This document shows positions 51,752 through 60,266 of a stretch of 64,000 bases of DNA, one piece after another. The stretch covers positions 310,001 through 374,000 of the forward strand of contig NZ_JAPWKD010000015.1 in the NCBI RefSeq assembly GCF_028283705.1, written 5' to 3'. The DNA comes from Pantoea sp. (GTDB taxonomy: Bacteria > Pseudomonadota > Gammaproteobacteria > Enterobacterales > Enterobacteriaceae). Made by a program: the position numbers and the translations under genes. The notes under the pieces were generated by a model that saw nothing but the letters and a program-made list of their open reading frames with translations, was not told the origin of the DNA and searched no databases. How positions within the stretch are numbered: the first letter of the stretch is position 1; each line of letters opens with the position of its first letter.

Positions 51752-52573
51752 ATGGTCGGACAGAGCGAATTGGACACGCAACCTGCGGGTGGCAAAACGG
51801 GTCGCCGAGCGCGTGCCTTTGATTATGGCGAATTACGTCTGTTGTTGCTGGCAATTATCGCCAAACAGCCCAGCCATGGTTACGAACTGATTCATGAAGT
51901 CAACGAACGGCTGGGCGGCACCTATAAACCCAGCCCGGGCGTGCTCTACCCGGCCTTAACCTGGCTCTACGATCGCGGCTACGCCGAAATCGATTTAGAG
52001 AAAGGTGGACGCAAACGCTACAGCATTACCGACGAAGGAAACGCGTTCCTCAGCGCCAATAAAACCGTGATTGATATGCTGGTGGCGCGCGTGGTGCCGA
52101 AGGGGCAAGGGCACGGCAAGTCACCGCAGGCGATTGTGGAGGCGATGGACCATTTGAAACGTGCACTCAGCCTGCGCGCCAAAATGGAACCGGTAACAGA
52201 GCAGGTGGTGACGCGTATTGGAGAGATTATCCACGTCGCGGCCAACCAGATCGAAGCCCTGCTCAATGCACCCATGCTCAGCGACGCGGCGGCAAAATGT
52301 GTGGCCGATATTGTCACCCCCAACGGTGAGCGCTTTCTGCGCCGCCTCGGCAGCCATTTCCAGCATCGCACGCCGGTGGTGATGGATGAAAACAGCGGCC
52401 ACTTCCGCATGAGTATGGGCGAGGTGCGGATGGAAGCACTGGACGGCATCTTCCGTGTCACTTTAACCGCGCTGAATGACGAAAAACTGATTGAGATGCA
52501 ACATATTCTGGTGCGTCATCTGGAAGAGGCTGCGGTGCGGGAAACGCTGGAAGTGGTGTGGCAGCCAGCCTGA
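51752..52573 (+). CDS. PadR-family regulator fused to a DUF2218 domain
   Basis: Protein of 273 residues. Residues about 28-110 are a PadR winged helix (LRLLLLAIIAKQPSHGYELIHEVNERLGG in parts, then PSPGVLYPALTWLYDRGYAEI). Residues about 185-268 (RFLRRLGSHFQHRTPV, EALDGIFRVTLTALNDEKLIEMQHILVRHLEEAA in parts) match DUF2218, usually a small stand-alone domain. In PadR repressors of phenolic-acid genes the C-terminus is a dimerisation helix; here the DUF2218 may add ligand sensing. It lies between two catabolic operons, all three promoters sharing one operator. ATG at 51752 chosen over a longer frame. Confidence 0.82.
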   Translation: MVGQSELDTQPAGGKTGRRARAFDYGELRLLLLAIIAKQPSHGYELIHEVNERLGGTYKPSPGVLYPALTWLYDRGYAEIDLEKGGRKRYSITDEGNAFLSANKTVIDMLVARVVPKGQGHGKSPQAIVEAMDHLKRALSLRAKMEPVTEQVVTRIGEIIHVAANQIEALLNAPMLSDAAAKCVADIVTPNGERFLRRLGSHFQHRTPVVMDENSGHFRMSMGEVRMEALDGIFRVTLTALNDEKLIEMQHILVRHLEEAAVRETLEVVWQPA

Positions 52574-52597
52574 CAGGGCAAATAATCGCACGTTTTC

Positions 52598-52669
52598 GTA
52601 GCGGCACGATTTATCGTGCGTTTTTTGCCACCGTAAAGGTCAAAGGCGCGCGATAAATCGCGCCGCTAC
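52598..52669. repeat. Paired REP-like palindromes
   Basis: Inverted units at 52598-52620 and 52646-52669 around a T-run, between padR and the convergent hpaI. Can form a long hairpin that would stop transcription from both sides. Confidence 0.85.
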
Positions 52670-52681
52670 AGGGCCGTGCAG

Positions 52682-53446
52682 CTAACGAAAATCCGCCGCC
52701 AGTGCCGAGGTCGCTTTCACCAGCAGCCCGACATCACTGCCCACCGCGACAAAAGTGGCACCCAGTTCCAGATAACGCGCACAAAGTTTCGCATCGGCAC
52801 TCAGAATCCCCGCCGCCTTGCCATGTGACTGAATGCGCACCAGCGCCGCTTCTACCGCCTGCTGTACCTCAGCGGCGGCGGGTTGTCCCGGATAGCCCAT
52901 ATCTGCCGCCAGATCGGCCGGACCAATAAACACCCCATCGACACCCTCAGTAGCGGCAATTGCATCCAGCTGCGCCAGACCTGCACGGCTCTCAACCTGC
53001 ACCAGCAGACAAATCTGCGCATTGGCGGTGGTCAGATAATCCGGCGTACGGTTAAAGGCCGAAGCCCGTGCCAGCGCCACACCCACACCACGCATGCCAT
53101 GCGGCGGATAACGTACCGCTTTCACCAGCGCCTGCGCCTGTTCTGCACTCTCCACCATCGGGATCAGTAGCGTCTGCGCGCCAATATCCAGCAGCTGTTT
53201 TATCAGCCAGGGGGCATCCATCGGTGCACGTACCACGGCATGTGCCGGTGCTGCCGCCAGCGCCTGGAGCTGGCTCATCAGCAACGGCACATCATTGGGG
53301 GCGTGCTCGCCATCCAGCAGCAGCCAGTCAAAACCGGCAGCGCCGCAGATCTCGGCGCTGTAGGGGCTGGCCAGTGCCAGCCACAGGCCAATCTGCGCCT
53401 GTTTATGTTGCAAGGCCTGTTTAAAACCATTGATCGGTGCGGACAT
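52682..53446 (-). CDS. hpaI: 4-hydroxy-2-oxo-heptane-1,7-dioate aldolase (HpaI)
   Basis: Class II pyruvate aldolase of 254 residues that splits 4-hydroxy-2-oxoheptanedioate into pyruvate and succinate semialdehyde. Active-site residues align with E. coli HpaI/HpcH at a shift of three: His48 (DGEHAP), Arg73, metal Glu152 (LVQVES) and Asp178 ([13 protein letters not shown]). [11 protein letters not shown] is also conserved. ATG at 53446 with a GAGG site, 7 bp after hpaH. Last gene of the minus-strand operon. Confidence 0.92.
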   Translation of the reverse strand: MSAPINGFKQALQHKQAQIGLWLALASPYSAEICGAAGFDWLLLDGEHAPNDVPLLMSQLQALAAAPAHAVVRAPMDAPWLIKQLLDIGAQTLLIPMVESAEQAQALVKAVRYPPHGMRGVGVALARASAFNRTPDYLTTANAQICLLVQVESRAGLAQLDAIAATEGVDGVFIGPADLAADMGYPGQPAAAEVQQAVEAALVRIQSHGKAAGILSADAKLCARYLELGATFVAVGSDVGLLVKATSALAADFR

Positions 53447-53453
53447 CGTTGCC

Positions 53454-54263
53454 TCACGCAAAGTAGCAGCTGACTGAGCCATGACGGCCATAGTCAGCAT
53501 GGATGGTATCGCCATGACGGGCTTCAATCGGGCGGATAAAGGAACCGGCCAGCACAATCTGTCCGGCGGCGAGGTGGTCGCCATACTGCGCCAGCCGGTT
53601 TGCCAGCCAGGCAATGCCGCGTGCCGGATGGTTCAGCACCCCAGCTCCCAGCCCGGTTTCCTCAACGGTGGCGTTACGCGACACAATCGCTCCCAGCCAG
53701 CGCATATCGACGTTTTCCGGGGAAAATAGCTGGCTGCCCAGTACCACACCGGCATTGGCGGCGTTGTCGGAGACGGTATCGACGATGGTGCGTGCTTTAC
53801 CACTGGCGGCATCGCTGCGCACAATGCGGGTATCCAGAATTTCCAGCGCGGGTAACACGTAAGCAGTCGCCGCCAGCACCGCTTCGACATCCACATCCGG
53901 TCCCTGTAGCGGTGCCTTGAGTACAAAGGCCAGCTCCGCTTCAATACGCGGCTGAATAAAACGATTGGCGGGAATGGTGGCACCATCGTCAAACACCATA
54001 TTGTCGAACAACACGCCGGAGTCGGGGGTGTCGATATTCAGGGCGTATTGCATCGCTTTCGAGGTCAGGCCAATTTTCCAGCCAATCACCTTGCGCCCCC
54101 CCTCAATCTTTTGCCGGACCCACGCCTGTTGCACCGCGTAAGCATCGTCCAGCGTCATCGCCGGAAAGCGCAGCGATAGCAATCTGGTCTGGTTGCGGCT
54201 GCGTTCGGCATGGTCGAGCGCCGCCACTGCGGTTAATAATTCGCTCTGGCTCAGCATCATCAC
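53454..54263 (-). CDS. hpaH: 2-oxo-hept-4-ene-1,7-dioate hydratase (HpaH)
   Basis: Hydratase of 269 residues, MhpD/HpaH family. [18 protein letters not shown] block ([13 protein letters not shown]), [59 protein letters not shown] (in parts) and [12 protein letters not shown] match E. coli HpaH/HpcG strongly. It adds water to the enol form to make the HpaI substrate. Its ATG run overlaps the stop of the FAH gene by 4 bp. Confidence 0.9.
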   Translation of the reverse strand: MMMLSQSELLTAVAALDHAERSRNQTRLLSLRFPAMTLDDAYAVQQAWVRQKIEGGRKVIGWKIGLTSKAMQYALNIDTPDSGVLFDNMVFDDGATIPANRFIQPRIEAELAFVLKAPLQGPDVDVEAVLAATAYVLPALEILDTRIVRSDAASGKARTIVDTVSDNAANAGVVLGSQLFSPENVDMRWLGAIVSRNATVEETGLGAGVLNHPARGIAWLANRLAQYGDHLAAGQIVLAGSFIRPIEARHGDTIHADYGRHGSVSCYFA

Positions 54264-55135
54264 ACCTCATCCTCAACGACGTTGCGCAGGGTGCCGATAC
54301 CTTCGGCATGCACGTCAATCACATCGCCCGGTTTCAGCCAGATGGGGGGATCAAAACGCGCTCCGGCCCCGGTGGGGGTGCCGGTAAAGATGATGTCGCC
54401 GGGATTGAGCGGAATAAAGGTGGAGATATAGGCGATGATCCAGCTAAACGAGAAGGTCATATGACGGGTACGATCGTCCTGACGTAGCTCGCCATTCACA
54501 TGGGTGGTTAAACGGATATCGGCCAGCTGTGCCGCATCGCTGAACGGTACCAGCCACGGGCCGATCGCTCCGGTGCGATAGAAGTTTTTACCCTGGGTCA
54601 CGTTAAATTTGCTGTGACGTACCCAGTCGCGCACCGTACCTTCGTTACCGACGGTAATGGCGGCGATATGGTTCAGCGCCTCACTTTCAGCAATGCGGCG
54701 ACCGGCTTTGCCTATCACGATCACCACTTCACCTTCGTAATCGAGTTGCTCGCTCTCGGCGGGGCGCAGCAGCGGCTGCTGATGCCCGGTCAGTGATTCG
54801 GCGAAGCGCACAAACATCGACGGATAATCCGGTACCGTCTGCCCGTCTTTATATTCCGCGTTGCGGTTGGGATAGTTGACGCCGATGCACAGGATTTTAC
54901 CTGGCTGGCTCAGCGGCACTTCGTACTGAATATCGGCCAGCGCGTAATCCACTGGCAGATTTTGCGCCTCAGTCGCCAGGTACACCAACGCCTGGTCGGC
55001 AATCACCGCATCCAGCGTTGGCCAGCGTGCGCCAAAGCGTGGCGTAAGATCGATCACACCGGAACCGCTGATCAAACCATATCCCTGCACCTGGCCCCGG
55101 TGGGCCGAAAAACGGATAAATTGCGGTCGTTCCAC
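54260..55135 (-). CDS. FAH-family hydrolase/decarboxylase of the ring-cleavage pathway
   Basis: FAH-fold enzyme of 291 residues. KILCIGVNYPNRNAEYK, QLDYEGEVVIVIGKAGRRI (metal Glu residues), VGNEGTVRDWVRHS, GKNFYRTGAIGPW and FTGTPTGAGA are present. In the homoprotocatechuate route the equivalent step is HpaG, a bifunctional decarboxylase/isomerase of about 429 residues; this protein is single-domain. GTG start at 55135 is supported by AAGGAG at 7 bp; longer frames lack a site. It may hydrolyse or decarboxylate the product of the dioxygenase. Confidence 0.85.
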   Translation of the reverse strand: MERPQFIRFSAHRGQVQGYGLISGSGVIDLTPRFGARWPTLDAVIADQALVYLATEAQNLPVDYALADIQYEVPLSQPGKILCIGVNYPNRNAEYKDGQTVPDYPSMFVRFAESLTGHQQPLLRPAESEQLDYEGEVVIVIGKAGRRIAESEALNHIAAITVGNEGTVRDWVRHSKFNVTQGKNFYRTGAIGPWLVPFSDAAQLADIRLTTHVNGELRQDDRTRHMTFSFSWIIAYISTFIPLNPGDIIFTGTPTGAGARFDPPIWLKPGDVIDVHAEGIGTLRNVVEDEV

Positions 55136-55255
55136 GGGTTTTCTCCTTCTTTTGGCAAAAATACGGCGAGCAGAAGCCCGCCGCTCCCAGCATGGTGGCT
55201 GAGCAGTGTTCAAGACACAGGAGGGTTTACGGCGTTGACGCAGCGCCGTGGCGCG

Positions 55256-56302
55256 TTATGCCAGGTTAAACATGCGCGCGGCGTTGCCGCCCAGAATATT
55301 GGCTTTATCCTCAGCGCTGATATCCAGACCTTCGATGGTTTCAATGCCTTTGAAGAACCAGTCTTTACGGATCGGATAGGAGCTGCCGTAGAGGATATTT
55401 TTGCCGCCGATCACTTTCACCGCGGCCTCCAGCTGCGCTTTACCCCATTGCGGCGCACCGGAGGTGTCGAAGAAAATGTTGTTGCCGAGCTGCGCCCGCA
55501 GATTGCCGGTGCCGGTCTGGAAACGATCGACAGCATCGTTGAACTGATGTTGCGGCGGAACCAGCATATCGGCGAAGGCATAAAACGCGCCGCCCAGCAT
55601 TGAGTGGATAAAGCGCAGGTTCGGCAGCTCATCGAACATGCCGCTGAACAGCTCACGGCCGACCGCTGTCGCCTGGTCAATGCAGCGGCCAAACTGACGA
55701 CGCTGGTTGGTGTAAGGCAGCACCGAGTTGAAATCCACCGGCAGCGGCGTGTGGTGTACCACCACCGGGACGCTCAGATCATTGAGGAATTTCAGGTACG
55801 GACGGAATGCCACATCGTCGAGGTAAATCTGGCCGTAGTGAGCTACGATCTGCGCGCCACGGAAGCCCAGCTGATTCAGGCAACGATCCACTTCGCGCAG
55901 GCAATCTTCCGTGCCCCACGGTGGCACCACCGCCAGCGCCGACATGCGGCCCTCGCTGCGTTGCACGTATTCGGCCATGCGGGTGTTGACCTCTTTACAG
56001 GTCTCCAGGTCCAGCCATTCCTGCCACACCGGCAGACGGAAAATGGCGTGATCAACCCCGGCTTTTTCCATATCGGCCAGCTGGCTTTCCAGCGTGTATT
56101 GCCCTTCAGCGTAGTTCAGGTTAACGAAGCCTTTCGGCTGCTCGATAATCAGCTGGCTCAGTTCTTTGCCTTCAATTTTCTCTACGCGGGTATGCACGCC
56201 ATATTGTTTCGGCACACAGTCGAGAAATGAATTCAGCAGCTTCTTGTCAGAAAACAGCTCGCCTGGCAGCCAGTGCATATTGGCATCGATGATCTTGCTC
56301 AT
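55256..56302 (-). CDS. Amidohydrolase-2 family protein, probable decarboxylase or hydrolase
   Basis: TIM-barrel metalloenzyme of 348 residues (ACMSD/gamma-resorcylate decarboxylase-like superfamily). IIDANMHWLP gives the first metal motif (here N-x-H in place of H-x-H), VVVHHTPLPV the central His, FIHSMLGGAF another, and ILYGSSYPIRKDW the region of the last ligand Asp (here Ser-Ser-Tyr-Pro). Because Asn and Ser stand where His and Asp are usual, metal binding may be altered. ATG at 56302 after AAGGAA. 120 bp before the FAH gene. Confidence 0.8.
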   Translation of the reverse strand: MSKIIDANMHWLPGELFSDKKLLNSFLDCVPKQYGVHTRVEKIEGKELSQLIIEQPKGFVNLNYAEGQYTLESQLADMEKAGVDHAIFRLPVWQEWLDLETCKEVNTRMAEYVQRSEGRMSALAVVPPWGTEDCLREVDRCLNQLGFRGAQIVAHYGQIYLDDVAFRPYLKFLNDLSVPVVVHHTPLPVDFNSVLPYTNQRRQFGRCIDQATAVGRELFSGMFDELPNLRFIHSMLGGAFYAFADMLVPPQHQFNDAVDRFQTGTGNLRAQLGNNIFFDTSGAPQWGKAQLEAAVKVIGGKNILYGSSYPIRKDWFFKGIETIEGLDISAEDKANILGGNAARMFNLA

Positions 56303-56324
56303 AGTCAGTTCCTTTCTGTCACAG

Positions 56325-57611
56325 TTATTTATGGGTGGCAAAAACCGATGAGTATTTCGTCGGTTGGTCGGTCTCTTTTTCTGTCGGAATGCGCATACCG
56401 GCTTTGGCGTGGTATTCGCTGAAAATCGACAGGGCTTCTTCGTGGGGAAAGATTTTTTCGATGTCGTCGAACGGCTTACCGCCGCTGCGCTCCTCGACGA
56501 TACGGCGTACCACTTCCGGGCCTTCGCCGCGTGACGCCAGCACCAGCCAGTTCACTTTTTCGCGCCGTTCCAGCTCGTAAGCCTGCAAGGCGGCAACCGG
56601 GTCGCTGATGCTGGCGAGTTTCTCCGCCACCACGCGCGCATCGACAAAAGCCTGGCAAACGCTGTTGCCACCGCGCGGATACATGGCATGCGCGGCGTCA
56701 CCGAGCAGGGTGATGCGGCCAAACGACCATTGCGGCAATGGGTCATGATCGATCAAGGGGAACAGATAACATTCGCGGGCGTTGCGGATCATGGCGCTGA
56801 CATCGAGGAAATCGAGCTGGCAGTCATCAAACACGTGTTCGATCTCTTTGACGCCGGTTTCCTGGTTCCAGTCTTCTTCGGTTTGCGGTTTCTCGTCCTG
56901 TTCAATCACCCAGTTCACCAGCTGATTGCCCTGACCATCGACGTTGTTCTGAATCGGATAGACGATCAGCGTGCCCTGACGAATCGGGTCGCCGATGTGC
57001 AGAATGCTGCCGCCGGTTTTGAACGGCGGCATCACGGTGACGCCGCGATACAGAGTCAGACCGGAGAAGTGGCTGCGGGCGGATTCCGGCAACAATTGGC
57101 TGCGTACCACCGAACGGATACCATCCACGCCAATCACCACATCGGCACGCACGCTGTTCGGCGCATTGGGGTTTAAGCGGGTATCAAAATGGACGGTCAC
57201 GCCGCTATCATCCTGCTCGAAATGGCTGCAACGACAGCCGAGGGTGATGGCGTCAGCGCCCAGGCGTTGCTGGACCGCTTTGTACAGCATCATTTGCAGA
57301 TGGCCGCGATGGACAAACCGCTGGTCGTATTCGTAGCCCATATGTTTGCCGCACTGCTCGCCGAAGATTTGCTGACCGTAGCCGGTGTAAAAAATCGATT
57401 CTTTGGCTTCTACCGAGATATCAACAAAGGCGTCGTACAGGCCCAGCTCGGTGATTTCTTTTACCGCGTACGGCTTGATATCAACGCCGACGCCCAGCGG
57501 TTTAATCTCGGCTACCGCTTCAAACAGGCGGGGGCGAAAGCCCTGCTGATGCAGGCGCAGAGCGGTTGCCAGTCCGGCCGGGCCAGCACCAATAATGACG
57601 ATATCCAACAT
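56325..57611 (-). CDS. Group A FAD-dependent aromatic hydroxylase (PhzS-like)
   Basis: Single-component flavoprotein monooxygenase of 428 residues. GAGPAG (residues 8-13) binds FAD, GVDGIRSVVR is the DG fingerprint and TLLGDAAHAMYPRGGN the GD motif. EIKPLGVGVDIKPYAV and VHRGHLQMMLYKAV recall PhzS and salicylate-hydroxylase relatives; the C-terminal 60 residues are unusually polar. It would hydroxylate an aromatic or N-heteroaromatic acid, perhaps with decarboxylation, to feed the extradiol dioxygenase. 22 bp upstream of the amidohydrolase gene. Confidence 0.87.
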   Translation of the reverse strand: MLDIVIIGAGPAGLATALRLHQQGFRPRLFEAVAEIKPLGVGVDIKPYAVKEITELGLYDAFVDISVEAKESIFYTGYGQQIFGEQCGKHMGYEYDQRFVHRGHLQMMLYKAVQQRLGADAITLGCRCSHFEQDDSGVTVHFDTRLNPNAPNSVRADVVIGVDGIRSVVRSQLLPESARSHFSGLTLYRGVTVMPPFKTGGSILHIGDPIRQGTLIVYPIQNNVDGQGNQLVNWVIEQDEKPQTEEDWNQETGVKEIEHVFDDCQLDFLDVSAMIRNARECYLFPLIDHDPLPQWSFGRITLLGDAAHAMYPRGGNSVCQAFVDARVVAEKLASISDPVAALQAYELERREKVNWLVLASRGEGPEVVRRIVEERSGGKPFDDIEKIFPHEEALSIFSEYHAKAGMRIPTEKETDQPTKYSSVFATHK

Positions 57612-57637
57612 GATGACTTCCTCTTGTTATTCAGCGT

Positions 57638-58864
57638 TCAACTATGACTTTTCAGGGTGTTGGTTTTGAGATCGTGATGGGTTTGGCGATGCACATCGCG
57701 CAGCCAGATCGGCAGCCCTGCCAGACACACCACCAGCCCGGCGATCACCAGCATCGCCAGCGACTGCGGGTTTTCACTGCTTTGCGCGGCGATAAACAGC
57801 GGTGGGCCTAAGAACACGCCGACCAGCGTCAGCTGGGTGATCAGCCCACTGGTGGCCCCAATGCTTTCGCGTGAGGGTGCCACCACCGGGGCCAGTGCCC
57901 ACATGCCCACCAGCAGGCCACTGCCAAACATAAACACCCACGAGGCGGCGATGGAAACCATAAAGCCGAGCGGCAGGGTGTAGATCGCCAGAGCGGGCGC
58001 GCCGGTGAGAATCAGGCCGACCACGCCAATTGCGGCGGCTTTCACGCCCCGGTTCAGCATCGCGCCGACCATCAGGCAGCCGATGCCGTTACACACCATT
58101 GCCACCACGTTCCAGTGCGCCACTTCCCGCACCGGCACGCTGTAGCGTTTGGCAAGATAAGGCGCGAGGGTGGAGATAATGCCGGTTTGCAAAAAGGCGT
58201 CAGCACCGAATGAAATGCCCAGCAGATAGATCAACGGGCTTTTCAGCACTGCACGTAAACCCCGGGTACGGGAGAACTGCGCTTTCTCCTCGGCGGTACG
58301 GCGTGGCAGACTCACGGTGGCGACAAACGCCAGCGCCAGGGTGAGAGCCGAGTGCGCCACAAAGGCGGCACGCCAGCTGCCAAAATGTTCGGCGAGGCCC
58401 GCCGAGAGAAACGGCAGCAGGAAACTGGCGGGAACAAACGTAGACCACAGCGCCATCGCCATATTGCGCTGCTTGCCGGTGGTGATGCGGATCAACAGGG
58501 TCACCGCTGCCACGGCGGTTAACACATAGCCGATACCGGTGATGATGCGTCCGGCCAGCAACAGATTGAAGGCCGGGGCGGCGACGACGCAGATATCGCC
58601 TGCGACAATCACCACCGCACCTGCCAGTAACACCACCCGGTCACCGATTCGGTCAACGATGTAGCCCGCCAGCAGTGCGCCGAGCGCCACCATCAATGAC
58701 GGCAGCGACATAATCAGCCCGATCTGGCTGTGTTCAAATACCTGGAACTCTTTAGCGATGGAACCTAACTCGGTGACGGCTTCACTGACGGTCATCGCCG
58801 CCATCACGCCAAGCGCATAGGCGACCAGAATTCTGACCAGCGGATTTTGAATGAATGTACTCAC
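57638..58864 (-). CDS. MFS transporter
   Basis: Inner-membrane transporter of 408 residues with 12 hydrophobic segments. ALGALLAGYIVDRIGDRVVLLAGA (in parts) is motif A. It resembles the CynX/AAHS-like and general MFS carriers. GTG start at 58864 is favoured by GGGAGAAAGG; a TTG five codons upstream is weaker. Lies between the dioxygenase and hydroxylase genes, so it probably imports the aromatic substrate across the inner membrane after OprD passage. Confidence 0.85.
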   Translation of the reverse strand: MSTFIQNPLVRILVAYALGVMAAMTVSEAVTELGSIAKEFQVFEHSQIGLIMSLPSLMVALGALLAGYIVDRIGDRVVLLAGAVVIVAGDICVVAAPAFNLLLAGRIITGIGYVLTAVAAVTLLIRITTGKQRNMAMALWSTFVPASFLLPFLSAGLAEHFGSWRAAFVAHSALTLALAFVATVSLPRRTAEEKAQFSRTRGLRAVLKSPLIYLLGISFGADAFLQTGIISTLAPYLAKRYSVPVREVAHWNVVAMVCNGIGCLMVGAMLNRGVKAAAIGVVGLILTGAPALAIYTLPLGFMVSIAASWVFMFGSGLLVGMWALAPVVAPSRESIGATSGLITQLTLVGVFLGPPLFIAAQSSENPQSLAMLVIAGLVVCLAGLPIWLRDVHRQTHHDLKTNTLKSHS

Positions 58865-58928
58865 GATCCTTTCTCCCAATGGCTGATTTCATAACGTGCT
58901 CAGGGTTTACCGGGTATGGCCGGTAGGC

Positions 58929-59942
58929 CTAACCATCATTGGCAAGGGCGAGAAAGCGCTCCAGCGTAGGCGGATCGACGGGGATTTCCGGCTGAATAAC
59001 CGGGACGTGGGCGAAGGGCGTCGCTTCGGTAAACCATTTGTTTTGCGCCGGTAATCCCCACTGATCGGCGCGTTTGGGATCGGCCAGATTCCAGCCGAGG
59101 GCCGGTTCAATATCGATGTGCTGGTAATGGGTATTAAACAGCTCGATACGGTGTCCATCCGGATCGCGGAAGTAGACAAACAACGCGCCGCTGATGCCGT
59201 GGCGGCCCGGACCACGTTCGAGCTGTGGTGCGTACCCCAGAGCCCCGGCCACATCGCAGGCACGGATCATGTCGTTGGTATCGGGCAGGGTGTAGGCGAA
59301 ATGGTGCAGGCGCGGCCCCGGCCCCTGGGTAAAGACGATATCGTGCGGATTACCCTTGCGTTGCAGCCAGACGCCCCACAAATGCTGATCCTGCTCAACC
59401 TGAGACCAGGTATATTCACTGACGCGAAAACCCAGCGGCTGATAGAACGACCAGGCCTGGCGCACATCGCTGGTCTGGAGCTGATAATGATCAAGACGCT
59501 GGGCGCTGGCACCACGGTAATGCTGATACTGTTTCAGCATCCGCTCACAAGGTGCCATGGACGCGCAGAACTCCAGCGGCACGCCGACATTGTCAGTGAC
59601 ATGCAGGGTCAGTCCCTGATAAGGCAGCTCTACCACGGCGGTTTCCCGGCCCTGTAAGGCAAAATAGTCTTCCGCTTTGTAGATATCGTCATCGCTGCGC
59701 ACCCGCATACCGATGCGAGCACAGTGAACATCCGACGATTTTTTTAACACCAGGCTGTGATGGCCGCGTTCTTCCAGTCCGCGCAGATACACGCTGGAAT
59801 CATCCTCGTCACTGACCACCAACCCGATGAGGTCGGTATAGAACTGTTTGCTGACCTCAAGGTCGCGAACGTTCAGGACAACATGACTGGCACGCGTCAC
59901 GTTGAAAGGTGGCTCCAGAACCAACTCGTCGATCTGTGGCAT
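58929..59942 (-). CDS. Type I extradiol dioxygenase, homoprotocatechuate 2,3-dioxygenase-like
   Basis: VOC-fold ring-cleavage enzyme of 337 residues. Metal ligands His152 (RLDHYQLQ), His214 (RLHHFAYT) and Glu267 (GHRIELF), plus His200 and Tyr257, fall at nearly the same numbers as in Brevibacterium fuscum homoprotocatechuate dioxygenase (His155, His214, Glu267, His200, Tyr257). E. coli HpaD is unrelated by fold, so this lower pathway uses a different dioxygenase. First gene of the operon, 59 bp from operator 3. Substrate should be a catechol with an acidic side chain. Confidence 0.88.
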   Translation of the reverse strand: MPQIDELVLEPPFNVTRASHVVLNVRDLEVSKQFYTDLIGLVVSDEDDSSVYLRGLEERGHHSLVLKKSSDVHCARIGMRVRSDDDIYKAEDYFALQGRETAVVELPYQGLTLHVTDNVGVPLEFCASMAPCERMLKQYQHYRGASAQRLDHYQLQTSDVRQAWSFYQPLGFRVSEYTWSQVEQDQHLWGVWLQRKGNPHDIVFTQGPGPRLHHFAYTLPDTNDMIRACDVAGALGYAPQLERGPGRHGISGALFVYFRDPDGHRIELFNTHYQHIDIEPALGWNLADPKRADQWGLPAQNKWFTEATPFAHVPVIQPEIPVDPPTLERFLALANDG

Positions 59943-60000
59943 GGGTATGTTCTCTCTTTCAGATTAAACCAAGGGTAGCGCTGCTGTAATAAATTTAGAT

Positions 60001-60019
60001 ATATCGTGTTAATAGATAT
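60001..60019. promoter_or_regulatory. PadR-type operator 3 (upstream of the dioxygenase operon)
   Basis: ATATCGTGTTAATAGATAT fits ATATCG-N7-MGATAT and is flanked so that GATATATC occurs on both sides. It is 58 bp from the dioxygenase ATG, matching the distance of operators 1 and 2 to their genes. Confidence 0.78.
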
Positions 60020-60073
60020 ATCTCATAATGTTGCCGCGATAGGAGATCGCGCGCACAGTTCGAAGGGAAAATT

Positions 60074-60095
60074 GTAGCGGCGCGATTTATCGCGC
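60074..60095. repeat. Single REP-like unit
   Basis: GTAGCGGCGCGATTTATCGCGC, the exact consensus unit, in the intergenic region upstream of the exported hydrolase. Confidence 0.88.
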
Positions 60096-60266
60096 ATTTT
60101 TTACGGCAACGCGCTCTGGCTCAGGCGTTTTGTATCGCACTGTATCTGCGTCGCTCACCAATACATCGCGAGGCAAAAAACCGGGTTGTCAGAAACAACC
60201 TCAATACATCGGCATGGTGTTATGTAGGCGTTGTCACTCATCAATCAAATTTCTGGAGATACCGCC

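Larger units (their letters stand above)
59943..60266. other. Divergent intergenic region with operator 3 and a REP-like unit
   Basis: 324 bp between the dioxygenase operon (-) and the exported hydrolase (+). Holds operator 3 (60001-60019) and a REP-like unit (60074-60095). From about 60100 to 60230 nothing further was recognised. Confidence 0.6.

Noticed and set aside
7712..60095. Possible CRISPR repeats from the recurring 22-bp unit
   Set aside because: Copies are kilobases apart, mostly inverted pairs without regular spacers, and no cas genes are present; REP-like elements fit better.
60231..60266. Upstream ATG-like start for the exported hydrolase
   Set aside because: It would bury the signal peptide behind 12 polar residues; the ATG at 60267 has GGAGAT upstream and begins a normal signal peptide.
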